This document shows positions 22,157-34,204 of a stretch of 64,000 nt of DNA, in pieces. The position numbers and the translations under genes were made by a program. The notes beneath the pieces were generated by a model. It searched no databases, was not told the DNA's origin, and saw only the letters and a program-made list of their open reading frames with translations. The stretch's first letter is position 1. Each line of letters opens with the position of its first letter. This DNA comes from Lactarius indigo (lineage: Eukaryota; Basidiomycota; Agaricomycetes; Russulales; Russulaceae), in assembly GCA_025766275.1 (NCBI GenBank), contig JAFKAC010000010.1, positions 992,001 to 1,056,000 of the forward strand, written 5' to 3'.

Positions 22157-24226
22157 TTACTTGCCCTTGCCGTAGTCCCAAACGTATTTCTGAAACCAAT
22201 TCTTTTTCTTCCCCTGAGTCGGAGCTGAATCTTTGACGGGAACATCTTCGCTTTCAGCTTGCCGCGGTCCTGCCAGTGGGTTGGAGGCTGGAACTTTGGT
22301 GGTCACAGTCACGGAGGCAAGGATACTTGTGCGGTTTTCGACCTGGCTACCTCCATCGTGAAATCTTAAGGAGGGTGCTGGGTCTTTCGTCGTGGGAATG
22401 AGAGCGATGCTGGGAGGGGGCGAGAATACACTGCCCGTGGTGCTCATACTTGAAAAAATTAACGTTGCTGTTGTCGAAGTGGTTCTTTGCGATGGATTCT
22501 CTGGCTTCTGAAGTACGACGTCTGGTGAGCGACTTGGTTCAGGAAGCGGTGGACCCCGAGAGATTGGTATGGGTTCTTCTGGAAAAAGTGGTACTTCCAC
22601 TGATGGCTTCCAAGGAACTGGCGGAGCGAAGGGGGGTAGTACCACGGTCTGAGGGGTCTGAAGGACTGGCGAGTATGTGGACCGTGCTGTTTCGAAACTT
22701 GCAACGGACAGCGGCCCAGGAAAGGGCTCTGGGATCTGTAGTGCTGTAAGTTGGGGAAGCGTTGTTGCGCCAGATAATGCGCCTGTTGACCCTGCTTGCG
22801 TCATCGAGAAAGACTGGGCTTGTAAACCGGGAGTGGGTGTTGTAGGAGAGGACAGAACCTGCGCTCGGGTTAGCATGGAGAGGGGTGCGGGGGATATACG
22901 GCTTACCCAATCATCTTGAGACCCGGGAGGCGTAGGCTTGGTACTGATGCGTATACTGATGTTGGGGGAATTCAACGCATTGCGGACTAATTGTCTCCAA
23001 TCTTCAAACGTCCTTCCTCTTACATTGTCCGTAACAAGGGGCGGAAGGTTGCTAGGATTCGCTGGGCTGACTGTCGATCTCATCGCTGGAGTAGACTCCT
23101 CGCGATGCCATAAGTTGGGTGTGCCCTGGATGTCTTTTGCGACGATGCCTTCTCCCTCTAGTCTTCCACCGATCTCTAATGGGACGTTATATCGCGTCAG
23201 AATCGGGAATCGATGCAGAAGAAACAATGCGCGAACCCTTGAAAATAATAGCCGCATCCGGCAGCCAGAAATTGCCAAATGCCCGTTTCCCCTTGTCCGT
23301 TTCGAGAAATACACGGCTTCGCTCATCAGTAAGAACCCAGATCCCATCATTTGCATCCCAGAAATGTTCGATCGGGTCGGTTGTGAAGCAGTCGGTATAC
23401 GCGCTCCCGAAACTAGGGAGACCCCTGTAGAAGTGAGGGTTTTGCTTGAGGGTGATGCGTTGCTTGTCCTTGAGTCGCCTGAAGTTCCAAAGGACTTCTT
23501 CAACATTTGTTTTTTCACAAAGCACTTCTGTTACACCCATCAGATTACGAGGAATGGTGTATGGTGAGTCGACGCTCACGTTTAACGACTTCGGGATCTT
23601 TGTCAGGAAGGAAACCAGAGAGGAGGAACTGGACCACTTTCGTTGGTGCTTTGACCGGCTCAGGCTGGGACCGGTGTTGGTACAAGTTTAACAAAGCGGG
23701 AGTGACCTCACCTTATCTTTGAACCTCTGTTTCAGCCTATCTAAGATGTTTGATGAAGATTCATTATCAGTTTCTTTTGCGGATTTCATTCTTTCTGCGA
23801 CTGATGGCAATTTAGTGACGTCTTGTCTCCTACGTCAATGTGAGGATCAGTAACCAAACCTCAAACAAGATGATTGGGCTACTTTTTATGATATTTCTGC
23901 TCATAAGCACTCAGCGCGATGATAGCACCCTCGAATTTCTTGTCCGTTCTCTCAGATCTCTTGTTCTTTGTGTCTGCGGCTGAACTCAGTGCGTCGTCAG
24001 CGACTTCTAAAACTCTTTCGAAGAATTTAGAAAAAGTAACGTTTAACACATTCTAGGGTTATCACCTTTTTAGATGTGCATCCTGGCGGACACTTCTCTC
24101 TCCGACTTGGACAAAAACTCGGCAAATGGAAACTAGTTCCGTTGCCTGTTTTCGATAAGCCCTGCCAATGTTCTTCATATACTTGATAAATGAAAGTTGG
24201 TCGAAGCGATTATTGTTGGGGGGCAT
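22157..24226 (-). CDS. Unrecognised multi-exon protein with Pro/Ser/Thr-rich tail
   Basis: I do not recognise this protein. The ATG at 24224-24226 opens MPPNNNRFDQLSFIKYMKNI, and a charged helical segment follows (ending RQDAHLKR). Further exons give VADDALSSAADTKNKRSERT, ERMKSAKETDNESSSNILD, and from about 23650 a more globular part: LTKIPKSLNVSVDSPYTIPR, NFRRLKDKQRITLKQNPHFY, FWDANDGIWVLTDERSR. A frame change near 23180-23240 is best explained by a 52-nt intron. The last 300 residues are low complexity and rich in Pro, Ser and Thr, ending in a basic tail (WFQKYVWDYGKGK) at 22157. The start overlaps the stop of the upstream exon set as TAATG, so the two could instead be one gene joined by an intron. 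Confidence 0.6.
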
Positions 24227-25075
24227 TACAGCGATAAGAACAGATATTCGAGAAATGTAAGTAGTAGTACTGGGGGGATGGGTTCAAGGATGGGTGCGTC
24301 GCCATAGTCAATAAGTAGGGTGTCCCAGGGAGTAGCAACGTTATACATGTGCTCCAAAAGAAAACACTGGATTTTCTTGCCACCGTCTGGCGTGGTCCTG
24401 TTAGCTCGGCTACTTCCGGTACCTGTCGCCTCAGCGTGTGGCAAGTATCCTGGAACATTGCCTGTAAGGATTTCATTTCACCGCCGGAACTGCTGTCCGC
24501 ACTTCTTCATGAAAAGTACCTGGTTCGTTCCACAATCGAGCTGAGATGGCTACGTGGCCCGATGGCATTTCAAACTGATTACCCTGCAAACAAGTCAACC
24601 CACTACGTATTTCCATGCCCCGTTGCCCTGGCCGTCAAACAGTCGTGAGTAGCTCACATAGTATGTGGGAAGGAAAGGGTGTTTAGGTGCGCTGTTACCT
24701 TCAAATAACTCATATGCCGTCCACGCCTTATCATATGGCACTCAGCGAAACATCAGATTAGCTGAAAATAATCCTAACGAAGGTTCATTTGAGCAAGTAC
24801 TATCGTCTCACAGAGCCTAACAATATTCTTTGTGTTTCCGGAGAAAAACTTGGAGGAACCCTTGAGCAGCTTCGAAGCATTGAAGCTGCGCCCCACGGGT
24901 CACGGGAATTGGTATTGGTCTCAATCATTGGGGCGAAAATGAAGCAACGCCGTGGAACAGGTGGTAGTTGGAACATTGTTGGTTTGGGCTGTACGAGCTG
25001 AGATTGAACGTCGCCCTCAATAAACGACGCTGTGTGGTCAATTGAGGTTGCCGTCTGGTGTGTTAATGATGTCAT
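24226..25075 (-). CDS. Unrecognised multi-exon protein or 5' part of the next gene
   Basis: Exon-like segments on the minus strand join by plausible 50-70-nt introns: MTSLTHQTATSIDHTASFIE to PSFSPETQRILLG (25075 to about 24805), VPYDKAWTAYELFEGNSAPK to GQGNGAWKYVVG (about 24735-24610), NQFEMPSGHVAISARLWNEP (about 24590-24530), and NVPGYLPHAEATGTGSSRAN to the TAA at 24226-24228. The product would be about 240 aa. A donor GTACTA near 24275 and an acceptor CAAG near 24185 would skip the stop and continue in frame into the next gene (PIPP joined to YMKNIGRAY). That makes a single 22157-25075 gene a real alternative. No domain is recognised. Confidence 0.45.
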
Positions 25076-26365
25076 TCAATTACAAGTCGTGAGTTGATCG
25101 ATTGACCACCATTGAAGAAAGAAGGAATGTGACGGGAAAGGCAATCACAATATCCGAGTCAATGTGTCGCCACGGCCGGTGATTGGGAGTCTCTCATAAT
25201 TACTAGTTGTGAAGGGCACGAAGAACTCCGAGTCACAAGCCTACTCATCCGCTGCTCCACATAAATAAAACACGCGGATATGTGCCTGCCGATACTAATA
25301 CTCTGATCCACGGCGCAGCAGGGAGCAGGTACCTATAAGAAAGAGGACAGAGGCAACACTTTTAAGTTGGCTCTCGAGTCGAAATCAGGCGCTGACGGGA
25401 AATAAGGTGGAATACAGTACATGCAAGAGCATATTGTCTGTCCAGTGGGGAGGTGCTATCTTGGTCGAAGGCTGGGATCTAGGATACTCAAAGCGAAACA
25501 ACCAGCCCACATTTCCAGCCACCAGGAGGGATGGAGTGCTTGGATATGCATCGTGTATTTGTCTTCAAGTGGCCTATGTCCTCTGGACCGTAAAGATCGA
25601 CTCCAGGTTCATGTTGCGGCGCTTGATTAACTTGATTCCTCGACCTGGTGACGGGCAGCGATCTTTATACGCGGACCGAACCCGAAAAGTGTTTACCCTC
25701 AGGTTGAGAGCCTCAGCGCTTACTTAAGTTCACCTTCATTCAACGACGCGGTGGTTCAGAATGTTCTGATAAGGTGACGGAAGTAATTAGCGCCCACGGA
25801 GGCTTTTCCGCATTGTATGTGTACGGCCCCACTCCCTCGAGCGAGGTCATGGGGGCAAATAATTGGTCGGAGTGTCGATTTAACATTACAGCGGGTTTCA
25901 TAACGATAGATACCTCCAAGATAAAGACCCTTAAATGGTTATAATGTAATTATAAACGGATTGTAATTATATTATAGTCATTAAGTACCGTTTATAATAA
26001 TCCCCCTTTTTCGGACAAGATGGGAATGCCTGTCTCGCTGTGCATTACGACTCACGCGTTTTTAGGTGCCCAAACCCGCAAGTTCCTTTTTGGAACCATT
26101 CCAGTGCCTGCGATCTACAGGCTATAATCTACAGACCGCAAAATAAATGGAAAATACAGGCGGACTGTTAAAGGTCAGTGGTTCTAGCCTTCTAGGATTG
26201 GTTCCGTAACTAACAAACACAGTTATAGCCGGACGATATTTTGACTTGTTTCTTGGATGGGCAAAAAGAGAAGAAGTTTTGCCAATTTGGGAACTCGTTT
26301 TCCGAGAAAAGTCCCCAAATTATAAGGGTTGGGTCCTTATCTCCGCAGGGTCTTACTTCCGAGGC
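25076..26365. other. Gene-free stretch with AT-rich inverted repeat
   Basis: No supported gene. At 25935-26000 the sequence is very AT-rich and holds inverted arms ttataaacgg (25950-25959) and ccgtttataa (25988-25997), with repeated gtaattata words between them. This could form a cruciform or be a relic of a small inverted-repeat element. Confidence 0.45.
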
Positions 26366-28319
26366 ATGCCCATTACTCTCAACGATAGCCTGTCCCTTTG
26401 GGGGGTCCTTGAAACCTCACAGCAGCACCTAATCCTCACAGTCTGGGCCGTAATCGGCTTCGCTATTTTCTCGACAGCACGTTATTTCCAAAGCCCATGG
26501 CGGAAGCTTCCACCGGGACCACGAGGTCTTCCTCTCCTTGGCGACATCCTTCAGTTGCGTGGCCCGCAATGGCTTACATTTGTGAAGTGGAAGCAAGAAT
26601 TTGGTCGGTCACGTTTTGCCTTCCGACGCTGCGTGAAAGATCTTTAATTTCATGCTTAGGTGACGTTTTCTACTTAAATGCGGCAGGACAACCTATCGTT
26701 GTTCTCAACACACAGAAGGCCGCAGCAGATCTGTTGGATCGCCGTGCCGCGAATTACTCTGACCGTCCGCGCAGCATCGTCGCTGGGGAAATTCTCTGTG
26801 GTGGCTTAGCCATCGGGTTTCAGAATTACGGGCCATTGTGTGCATTCTTTATCATTGTCAACTTTTTCCTGACGCCCGCATAGGTGGCGTAGAATGCGCA
26901 AAGCTATCCATGAAGGTCTCAGCAAATCTGCCGCCGAGTCCTTCAAGGCTGCACAACTTAATGAGGCCATTCTATTTACCTCGGGACTCCTCGCCAGTGC
27001 TCGACCCGCGACGTGCCAGTGGGACAATCACATTCGCCGAACGACCGCATCTATGATCATGTCGGTCGCATTCGATGCCCCACCGATAGTCTCCGAGCTA
27101 GATCCTGGGGTCAAGGCCATCAACGACTTCTCCGCACGTATGACGCGAGCAGCTCTTCCCGGTGCACACTTAGTGGAGTTCTTTCCGTGGATGGTACATA
27201 TTCCAAGCAGGTGGTGTATTTCTTGGATGAGGCCAAGAACGTATTTTTTAATTCTGTCGTAGATTCGCCAAATGGAAGCGCGACGCAGAGTATTGGCACG
27301 AGAAAGATTCTCAGATGTTTATGGTTCGATTCAACGGCGTTGGCGAAAAGCTGGTCCGTTCCGATTCTCATACCGCCGACATCATATCTGAGTCTATGTT
27401 AGTCGAAAGGTATAGACCGCCCAAGTCTCGTAAGGACTTGGATTAAGGATGCCGACCGGTATGGGCTGTCTGAACGCGAGACTGCTTGGCTCGCTGGGAT
27501 GACATAGTACGTGCATGTACACTCTCTCCGAGATTAGCTCTTTGTCACTCATCGTGAGTACTAGCGCAGCAGGTTCGGACACATCGGCCGCGGCCATGGC
27601 ATGGTGGATGCTCGCAATGGTCGCCTATCCGGACGTACAGAGGCGCGCTCAAGCAGAGCTCGATGCCATAGTCGGGCGAACACGCATTCCAACATTTTCT
27701 GACTTCCAGCACCTACCCTACATCCGTGCTGTGGTCAAGGAAATGCTGCGATGGCGATCTGTGACCCCTCTTGGCTTCCCGCATCGCTCGACCGAGGACG
27801 ACTGGTATGATGGCATGTTCATTCCAAAGAGTACTATCGTGATAGTCAACATTTGGCACCTCAACCGCGACACCACAATATATGGCGCAGATGCTGCGCA
27901 CTTCAATCCTGCTAGGTTTTTGGATGCCAACGGCGAGGTCACCCTGTGCCCACCTGAAACAAAGGAGGAAGGTCACGTTACGTACGGATTCGGGCGACGG
28001 GTTTGTCCAGGAAAGCACGCTGCGAACAATTCATTCTTCATTGACATCGCGATGGCGCTTTGGGCGTGTAACATCGAACCCGGGAAGGACGAGCACGGGA
28101 ATGTGATCCCGATTGACGTGAACGGGTGGGTAGAGGAGGGTCTTCAGGTGTGAGTGACTTCACGTTCGCCTGTTCTCGAACCCTCCGCGCTGCACTGACT
28201 AAGAGTGCATGGTATCGGGTTCCAACAGTCGCCCGGTCCCATTCAAAGCCGACATCTTACCTCGCTTCCCGGAAGCTGTCGCTTTGCTCGCGGGTGAGCG
28301 CGAATTGAGGGCGAAGTGA
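26366..28319 (+). CDS. Cytochrome P450 copy 2 (class E type monooxygenase)
   Basis: Seven exons give 537 aa: 26366-26603, 26660-26837, 26884-27210, 27263-27353, 27403-27506, 27565-28149 and 28229-28319. A membrane anchor (residues about 18-38, LILTVWAVIGFAIFSTARYF) is followed by the proline-rich hinge PWRKLPPGPRGLPLLGDILQ. Oxygen-binding I-helix AAGSDTSAA, ExxR with E372 and R375, the FNPARFLD region, and heme motif YGFGRRVCPGKH with Cys460 as the axial ligand are all present. It should be an ER-bound, reductase-dependent monooxygenase. The style is that of basidiomycete P450s often labelled O-methylsterigmatocystin oxidoreductase-like; the substrate is unknown. The start is the ATG giving MPITLNDSLSLW, matching the spacing in copy 3. 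It carries a small in-frame insertion (SAAES) relative to copy 3. Confidence 0.9.
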
Positions 28320-30169
28320 TCAAAGCGCAAGTAGCTGTATTGATGATAACATGAGAGCGTCAAGCAATGGTCTGTCACGGCATAGGCTCCGTCACTGTAT
28401 GATAGAAATACGCTCTCAGCTTTGTAATGCTTATTGGAGCGAATGCTGCAGTGCCCCATGCATCAGTTTGCACCGTCCCTGTTCCCAACGAAAACAGGTA
28501 AAATATCCAATTGCAAGTGACAGTACAGGCATGATAATGAATGCTAGGTGCGAAAAAGGAGAAACAACATAACAAACGGAATATCACTCCGCGCGCCTTC
28601 CGGGACTTTCTCTTCTTGCTTTGGTCATTGTGCGTTTTCCCCTGTACGTATCCCACTTTGTCTGGGCTTACATCAGACTCCTTCCCTTGTCGATGCACCG
28701 TGTAAGAGACTATGATTGCGCCTCACGTTTTCCCACTTTTACGCGCGGGCCGGCGGGAGGGGGTCTGGGCTTACTAACATGGAAGCCTCTATTGTCCTCT
28801 CTGCTTTCCCTTTTGCTTCTGCCACCAGGGATGTCCATCTACAGCGTACACCCCATTCCCTTTTGCATTTCCAAGTACATCTCAGCCACCCGTTCTGGTT
28901 GGAAGAGAAACTTTCACGTGAATATGTTTTGCCATATTTCTCTTTCCTCGGTTTCCGCGCTGTGCGGTATCGGTCTGTTCATTGATTGGTATTTTCGAAC
29001 GTGCTGATATGTTCTTGGAGTATTTTTCTCGCCACCTATAGCTTCCTCTTGCTAAGCCTCCGACACGCAGTATCACATGTAACTTATGTCTGCCAGATTT
29101 TCCGTTTTGCTTCTGTCTCGTTGCTCTATCACCGCCCCACTGGGCCCGTGAAAGTCATTCAAGGTTCAAACGTTCAAGGTTCAATTGTTGCCTTCACCTC
29201 GTGACATGACCTGCTCCTCACATGGTACGAGGGTTGCGGTTGCGCGTTGCGCGTCCTCCGTCCGATGATGCCCAGAACACGTATCGTTTTCATGATTGAC
29301 TCTCACACCCTTAAGTTGTAGTTTCTTTCACTAGCCTCCTCATTAGGACAGTACATGAGACCTACCCGATCACATGAGCAGTGAAAGCAGTTGATGACAT
29401 CATGACATACGTCGAAAATAAACCGAAAGAGTTAACTCCTTTGAAGAGACAGCAAGAGGTGACAGTCAACGTGCATTGCAAAAATCAAACAGGCACCGAG
29501 GACCATGCCGAAAAAGCTGACTTCTCAAAAAGAATACTGTAAGACAAACCTTGAGGCAAACCCGAAACAGATCACTCAGAATACAAAAATAAATGCTTCC
29601 ATTCCTCACTCTGGCCACATGTATAAAAACTTCGATGATAGTTCTGGGAGGAGGTCGTGCAGTGCCGGATGAGGAGTGGGGGTTTGAGAGTTTTATTCGG
29701 ATACGAGTACAAACGTCGTAGGTAATTGGTGTCCATGCTCGGGCGAAATGGGGGGGAAGCGATCAATGAGGGTCCCTGTTGCCGAGGCGAGGTCGCGACT
29801 GAATGAGTGGGACCCGGCTGGAGCAACCAGATGAGTGTCGACGGCTACGTAAATTCATCAACGAACCCATGGCAAAAGAGCGTGGTGGGCGGGAAAAATG
29901 AAAAGACCTGGCAGTTCTTCAGACCGACCGGTCAGGTGGCGGCACAAAAAGAATGAGCACGTGCCACCTCGTCCTCGAAGGGACCGCTCGTGCCTCACTT
30001 GGCCGCAGACCAGACAAAGTCGCAAGTTGAATTGAGCTGTCAGTGGCCCCCGAATAAGGTGATCAACGAAGCTGGCCATCGGGGTTAATGAATCGGCCTC
30101 GACGTGGTCCCCGGCGGCTAATAATCGCCGCGTGTCAAGGTGTCAAGGGTTGACAAAGAAGTTGAGTTA
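28320..30169. other. Intergenic stretch between P450-2 and P450-3
   Basis: The first 230 bp include a block (about 28465-28545) that is repeated downstream of every P450 copy. A 60-80-residue open stretch near 28716-28985 is low complexity and not supported as a gene. Nothing else is recognised. Confidence 0.45.
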
Positions 30170-30180
30170 AAGTATAAGAA
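30168..30180 (+). promoter_or_regulatory. TATA-like element of P450-3
   Basis: The sequence taaagtataagaa lies about 50 nt upstream of the ATG at 30229, at the same place as in P450-1. Confidence 0.55.
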
Positions 30181-30228
30181 CTGGTTGGTCCCACATCCCT
30201 GGGCACACGGGGTTGCTGAGCTGCTGCC

Positions 30229-32160
30229 ATGTCTTCCATGCCCACCATCTTCAATGACCTGTCCCTTTGGCTCACTGAGGCCTCACAGCAACAGCAGCTG
30301 CAGCTCCTCACATTTTGTACCGCAGTCGGCTTTGCTGTCTTCTCTACAGCGCGTTATTTCCGGAGCCCATGGCGCAAACTTCCACCAGGACCACGAGGTC
30401 TTCCTCTCCTTGGAAATGCCCTGCAGATGGGTGGTCCGCAATGGCTCACTTTCATCAAGTGGAGCGAACAATTCGGTCGGTCACCTTTTCCCCTCCGTCG
30501 TTGCGTCGTTCTCTCTAATTCCTTGTTTAGGCGACGTTTTTTACTTGAATGCAATGGGAAAGCATATGGTCGTTCTCAACACCCAGAAGGCTGCATCAGA
30601 TTTGTTGGACCGCCGTGCCGAGATATACTCTGACCGCCCACGCAACATCGTCGCCGGGGAAATTCTCTGCGATAAATTGGCCATCCCACTTCTGACTTAC
30701 GGGCCATTGTGTGTCGATTTCTCATCATTTATCGACTTTTCCTGACTATCGTATAGGTGGCATAAAATGCACAATGCTATTCACGAAGCTCTCGACATGT
30801 CCTTCGAGGTCCCACAACTCAATGAAGCCATTCTGCTCACCTCTGGGCTCCTTGCTCAACCCGCGATATGGGACAAGCACATTCGTCGAACGACTGCGTC
30901 CTTCGCCATGACTATGACATATGGTACCCCATCGATGATCTCCGAGCAGGATCCGGGGGTCAAGGCCATCGATGGCTTTATGGCACACATGACGCGGGCA
31001 ACTCGTCCAGGCGCATTCTTAGTGGAGCTCTTTCCGTGGATGTTACGTATTCCAAGCAGGTGACAAATTCTCTAGATAAGCCAAGAACCCTTTTTAACTC
31101 CACATCGTAGATTCGCCAAATGGAAGCGCGACGCAGAAAATTGGCACAAAAACGATTCTCAGATGTTTGTGGACCGATTCAACGGCGTCCGCGAAAAGCT
31201 GGTCTGTTCTGACCATCATGACACCCACATCATGACTGATTCCATGTCAGTCGAAAGGTACAGACAGCTTAAGTCTCGTAGGTACTTGGATTAAGGGCAC
31301 CGACCGGTATGGGCTGTCTGAACGCGAAGGTGCTTGGCTCGCTGGGATGGCATAGTACGTGCATGTACTCTCTCCGAGATTAGCTTTCTGTTGCTCATGG
31401 TGAGTATCAGCGCGGGAGGTGCGGACACAACGGCCGCATCCATGGAATGGTGGATGCTCGCAATGATTGCCTATCCGGACGTACAGAGACGTGCTCAAGC
31501 AGAGCTCGACGCCGTCGTTGGCCGAACACGTATTCCAACATTTTCTGACTTCCAGCGCCTACCTTACATCCGCGCCATGGTCAAGGAAACTCTGCGATGG
31601 CGACCTATGGCCCGTCTTGGCTTCCCGCACCTCACGACCGAGGACGACTGGTATGATGGCATGTTCATTCCAAAGGGTACCATGGTATTTGCCAATGTTT
31701 GGCACCTCAACCGCGACCACACGACTTATGGCGCAGACGCCGAGCACTTCAATCCGGCGAGGTTTTTGGACGTCAACGGTGATGTTGCCCCGTGCTCACC
31801 TGACACAAAGGGGGAAGGCCATAATACGTTCGGATTCGGGAAACGGCTCTGTCCAGGAAGGCACGTCGCGAACAACGCATTCTTCATTGACATCGCGATG
31901 GCGCTTTGGGCGTGTAACATCGGACCTGGGAAGGACGAGCATGGGAATGTGATCCCGATTGACGTGGACGCATGGGTAGACGGACTTCATATGTGAGTGA
32001 CTTTACGTTCGCCTGTCCTTGGGGCTTTTGTACGGCGCTGACCGAGTGCATGGTATCGGGTTCCAACAGTCGTCCTCCCTCGTTCAAGGTCGACATCTCA
32101 CCTCGCTTCCCGGAAGCCGTCACATTACTTGCGGGTGAGCGCAAGTCGCGCATTCGGTAA
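30229..32160 (+). CDS. Cytochrome P450 copy 3 (class E type monooxygenase)
   Basis: Seven exons give 531 aa: 30229-30475, 30531-30708, 30757-31059, 31111-31201, 31251-31354, 31411-31992 and 32070-32160. It starts MSSMPTIFNDLSLW, with a glutamine run (QQQQLQ) before the membrane anchor, then PWRKLPPGPRGLPLLGNALQ. The I-helix reads AGGADTTAA, the ExxR residues are E367 and R370 (KETLRWRP), and the heme motif FGFGKRLCPGRH has Cys455. Exon 4 encodes GTDSLSLVGTWIKGTDRYG together with exon 5. All signature residues are intact, so an active ER-anchored monooxygenase is expected; the substrate is unknown. The intron positions match copies 1 and 2 exactly, which shows origin by tandem duplication. A duplicated TATA-like box lies upstream. 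Confidence 0.9.
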
Positions 32161-33212
32161 TCAAGGCGCGAGTAGTTGTATTTATGACAACATGAGAGAG
32201 TTAACCAATAGTCCGGCAATTGAGCTCGGTCACAGTTGAAATACCTGCTGAACTTTGTAATGCCTCGTTTTCTCTTTATCCTCTTATCACCTCCGCAACT
32301 TATTGACTCGACGTACTGTATGACTCGTTGATCTCGTTGACTGAATGACTCGACTCTTGTAGTACTGTGCTCAACTGGAGTCGCTTCTCGTATAAACATC
32401 TTTGGGTTCACAAACATCTTGTCTTATGAATAATCGCTCCGCCGTCTTGTTGACGGCAATCGCCTCTGAGCACTCGAACCTCGAACATATCTTCGAACGA
32501 CGTACGTGACACTATCAGAGTGGTTGCTGCACTGCCCCGTGCATCAGTTCGCACCGTCCCTATGCCCGACGAAAACGGCCCACAAACATATATTAGAGTC
32601 ATGAGGCGCCGAAGGCTACGTAGGAGGTCCAGACGTAAGGTGCGGTACTGTTAAGGTGAGAAGCTTGATCGCAACAAATGGGGTTCCAAGACGTGTCGTA
32701 ATGTGCCAGCAGCGCGTAGCCGCCGGCCGCCGGCGCTTCTACCTTGAGTCAACTGTTGCTCACCCTGACGGCATCCGCTGGACCCGTCCACCTCGAGTAA
32801 TCAATGACCACCTCGCCACCATAGCGAGTCAAAGATGCAAATCAAAGACAAGTTCAGTGAAGTCTTGAGTGAAGTTGGATGATTAGGTCAACAACCCTTT
32901 TACTGTAGGAAGCGTACGTGTGTCAGCAGGACACAGTACAGAATTAGACCTCTTCGCGACGTACAGTACTTACTGTATTCGATCATATGGAAGCATTCAA
33001 GTCTGTTTCAGAAATCATACATTGTAAGAGGTGATTACCAATGAATGAGAAATTCAGTATCCGACTGAGCCCTCGCCGCCTGTCAGTCGTCTCAAGAGTC
33101 GTCTGATGAATGGAGATAGTTACTGTACTGATAAAATTAAAAGAGTCCCACACGCCCAACTTGACGCCCAAGCTTGGGCACACTGCGCTGCTCTTGGCGC
33201 TGCTGCGCTGTC
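32161..33212. other. Intergenic stretch between P450-3 and P450-4
   Basis: It contains the shared post-P450 block (about 32540-32580). No supported gene; several short open frames have no family features. Confidence 0.45.
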
Positions 33213-34204
33213 GTCATGCCCCTCAAAACCTGTCCCTTTGGGGGGTCATTGAGATCCCACATCAGCACCTGATTCTCACACTTTGGACCGTTATCGGCTT
33301 TGTTATCTTCCCTATAGCACGTTATTTCCAAGACCCATCCCACCAGGTCCACGTGGTCTTCCTCTCCTTGGATGTTTTCAGTAGTTACGTGACTTGGGCG
33401 CAATGGCTCACTTTCGTCAAGTGAAACCAACAATTCGGTCGGTCACGTTTTGCCCTCCGTCGAGTCGCTGCGTGGCTCTCTCTAATTTCTTTTTCTTAAG
33501 CGACGTTTTCTCTACTTGAATGCAATAAGACGACCTATAATCGTTCTCAATACCCAGAAGGCTGCAGTAGTTAGTTGGACCGCCATTCCGGGATCTACTC
33601 TGGCCGCCCACGCAACGTTTTTGCTGCGTAAATTCTCTCCAGTGGCTTATAGCTATCACATTTCAGAATTATGGGCCATTGTGATTTTTGATCATTGTCA
33701 ACTATTACTATTACTGATGATCCGCATAGGTGGCGTGGAATGCGCGATGACGTCCACAAAGATCTCAACCAGTCCTTCGAGGTCCCACAACTTAATGAAG
33801 CCATTTCTACTCACCTCCGGACTCCTTGCTCAACCTATAATGTGGGACGAACATGGATTCGGAGATCAATGTCATCAACAACTTGCTTGCACGTGTGACG
33901 CGAGCAGCTCTTCCTGGTGCTCACTTAGTGGACTTCTTTCCGTGGATGATACATATTCCGAGCAGGTGGGGCGCTTTCTGGAAGAGGCAATGAACCGATT
34001 TTAAATTCTCGTCGTGGGTTCTCCAAATGGAAGCGCGGGGCGTCCCCACATTCCCCAGTTCTCGGACCTTCCCAGCTGACTGCGGGTGCACGGTATCAAC
34101 TTCCAGGCACCCTGTCCCGTTCAGGGCCGACATCTCACCTCACATCCTGGAAGCTGTTGCATTGCTCGCGGGTGAGTGGGAGTTGAGCGCTGAGCATCCG
34201 GTAA
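33213..34204 (+). pseudogene. Cytochrome P450 copy 4, internally deleted
   Basis: The first exon is recognisable (LILTLWTVIGFVIF at about 33270-33315) but has lost part of the proline hinge. Exon 2 has indels (DVFSTLNA-like, about 33500-33690). Exon 3 (WRGMRDDVHKDLNQ) has a frame break. Exon 4 begins at about 34020 (SKWKRG) and then jumps directly into the end of the last intron and exon 7 (about 34040-34204). The I-helix, ExxR and heme regions are absent, a loss of roughly 0.8-0.9 kb relative to copies 2 and 3. It cannot encode a P450. Confidence 0.85.

Noticed and set aside
25407..25727. A 106-codon plus-strand gene upstream of P450-2
   Set aside because: No family features, hydrophobic pattern or paralogue; composition and position look like chance.
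27501..27510. A stop codon (TAG) at the end of exon 5 in P450 copies
   Set aside because: The donor GTACGT lies inside this word (TA then GTACGT); splicing gives MTYAAGSD, the expected family sequence.
28716..28985. A small secreted protein gene
   Set aside because: No clear signal peptide or cysteine pattern, and no supporting splice sites or paralogue.
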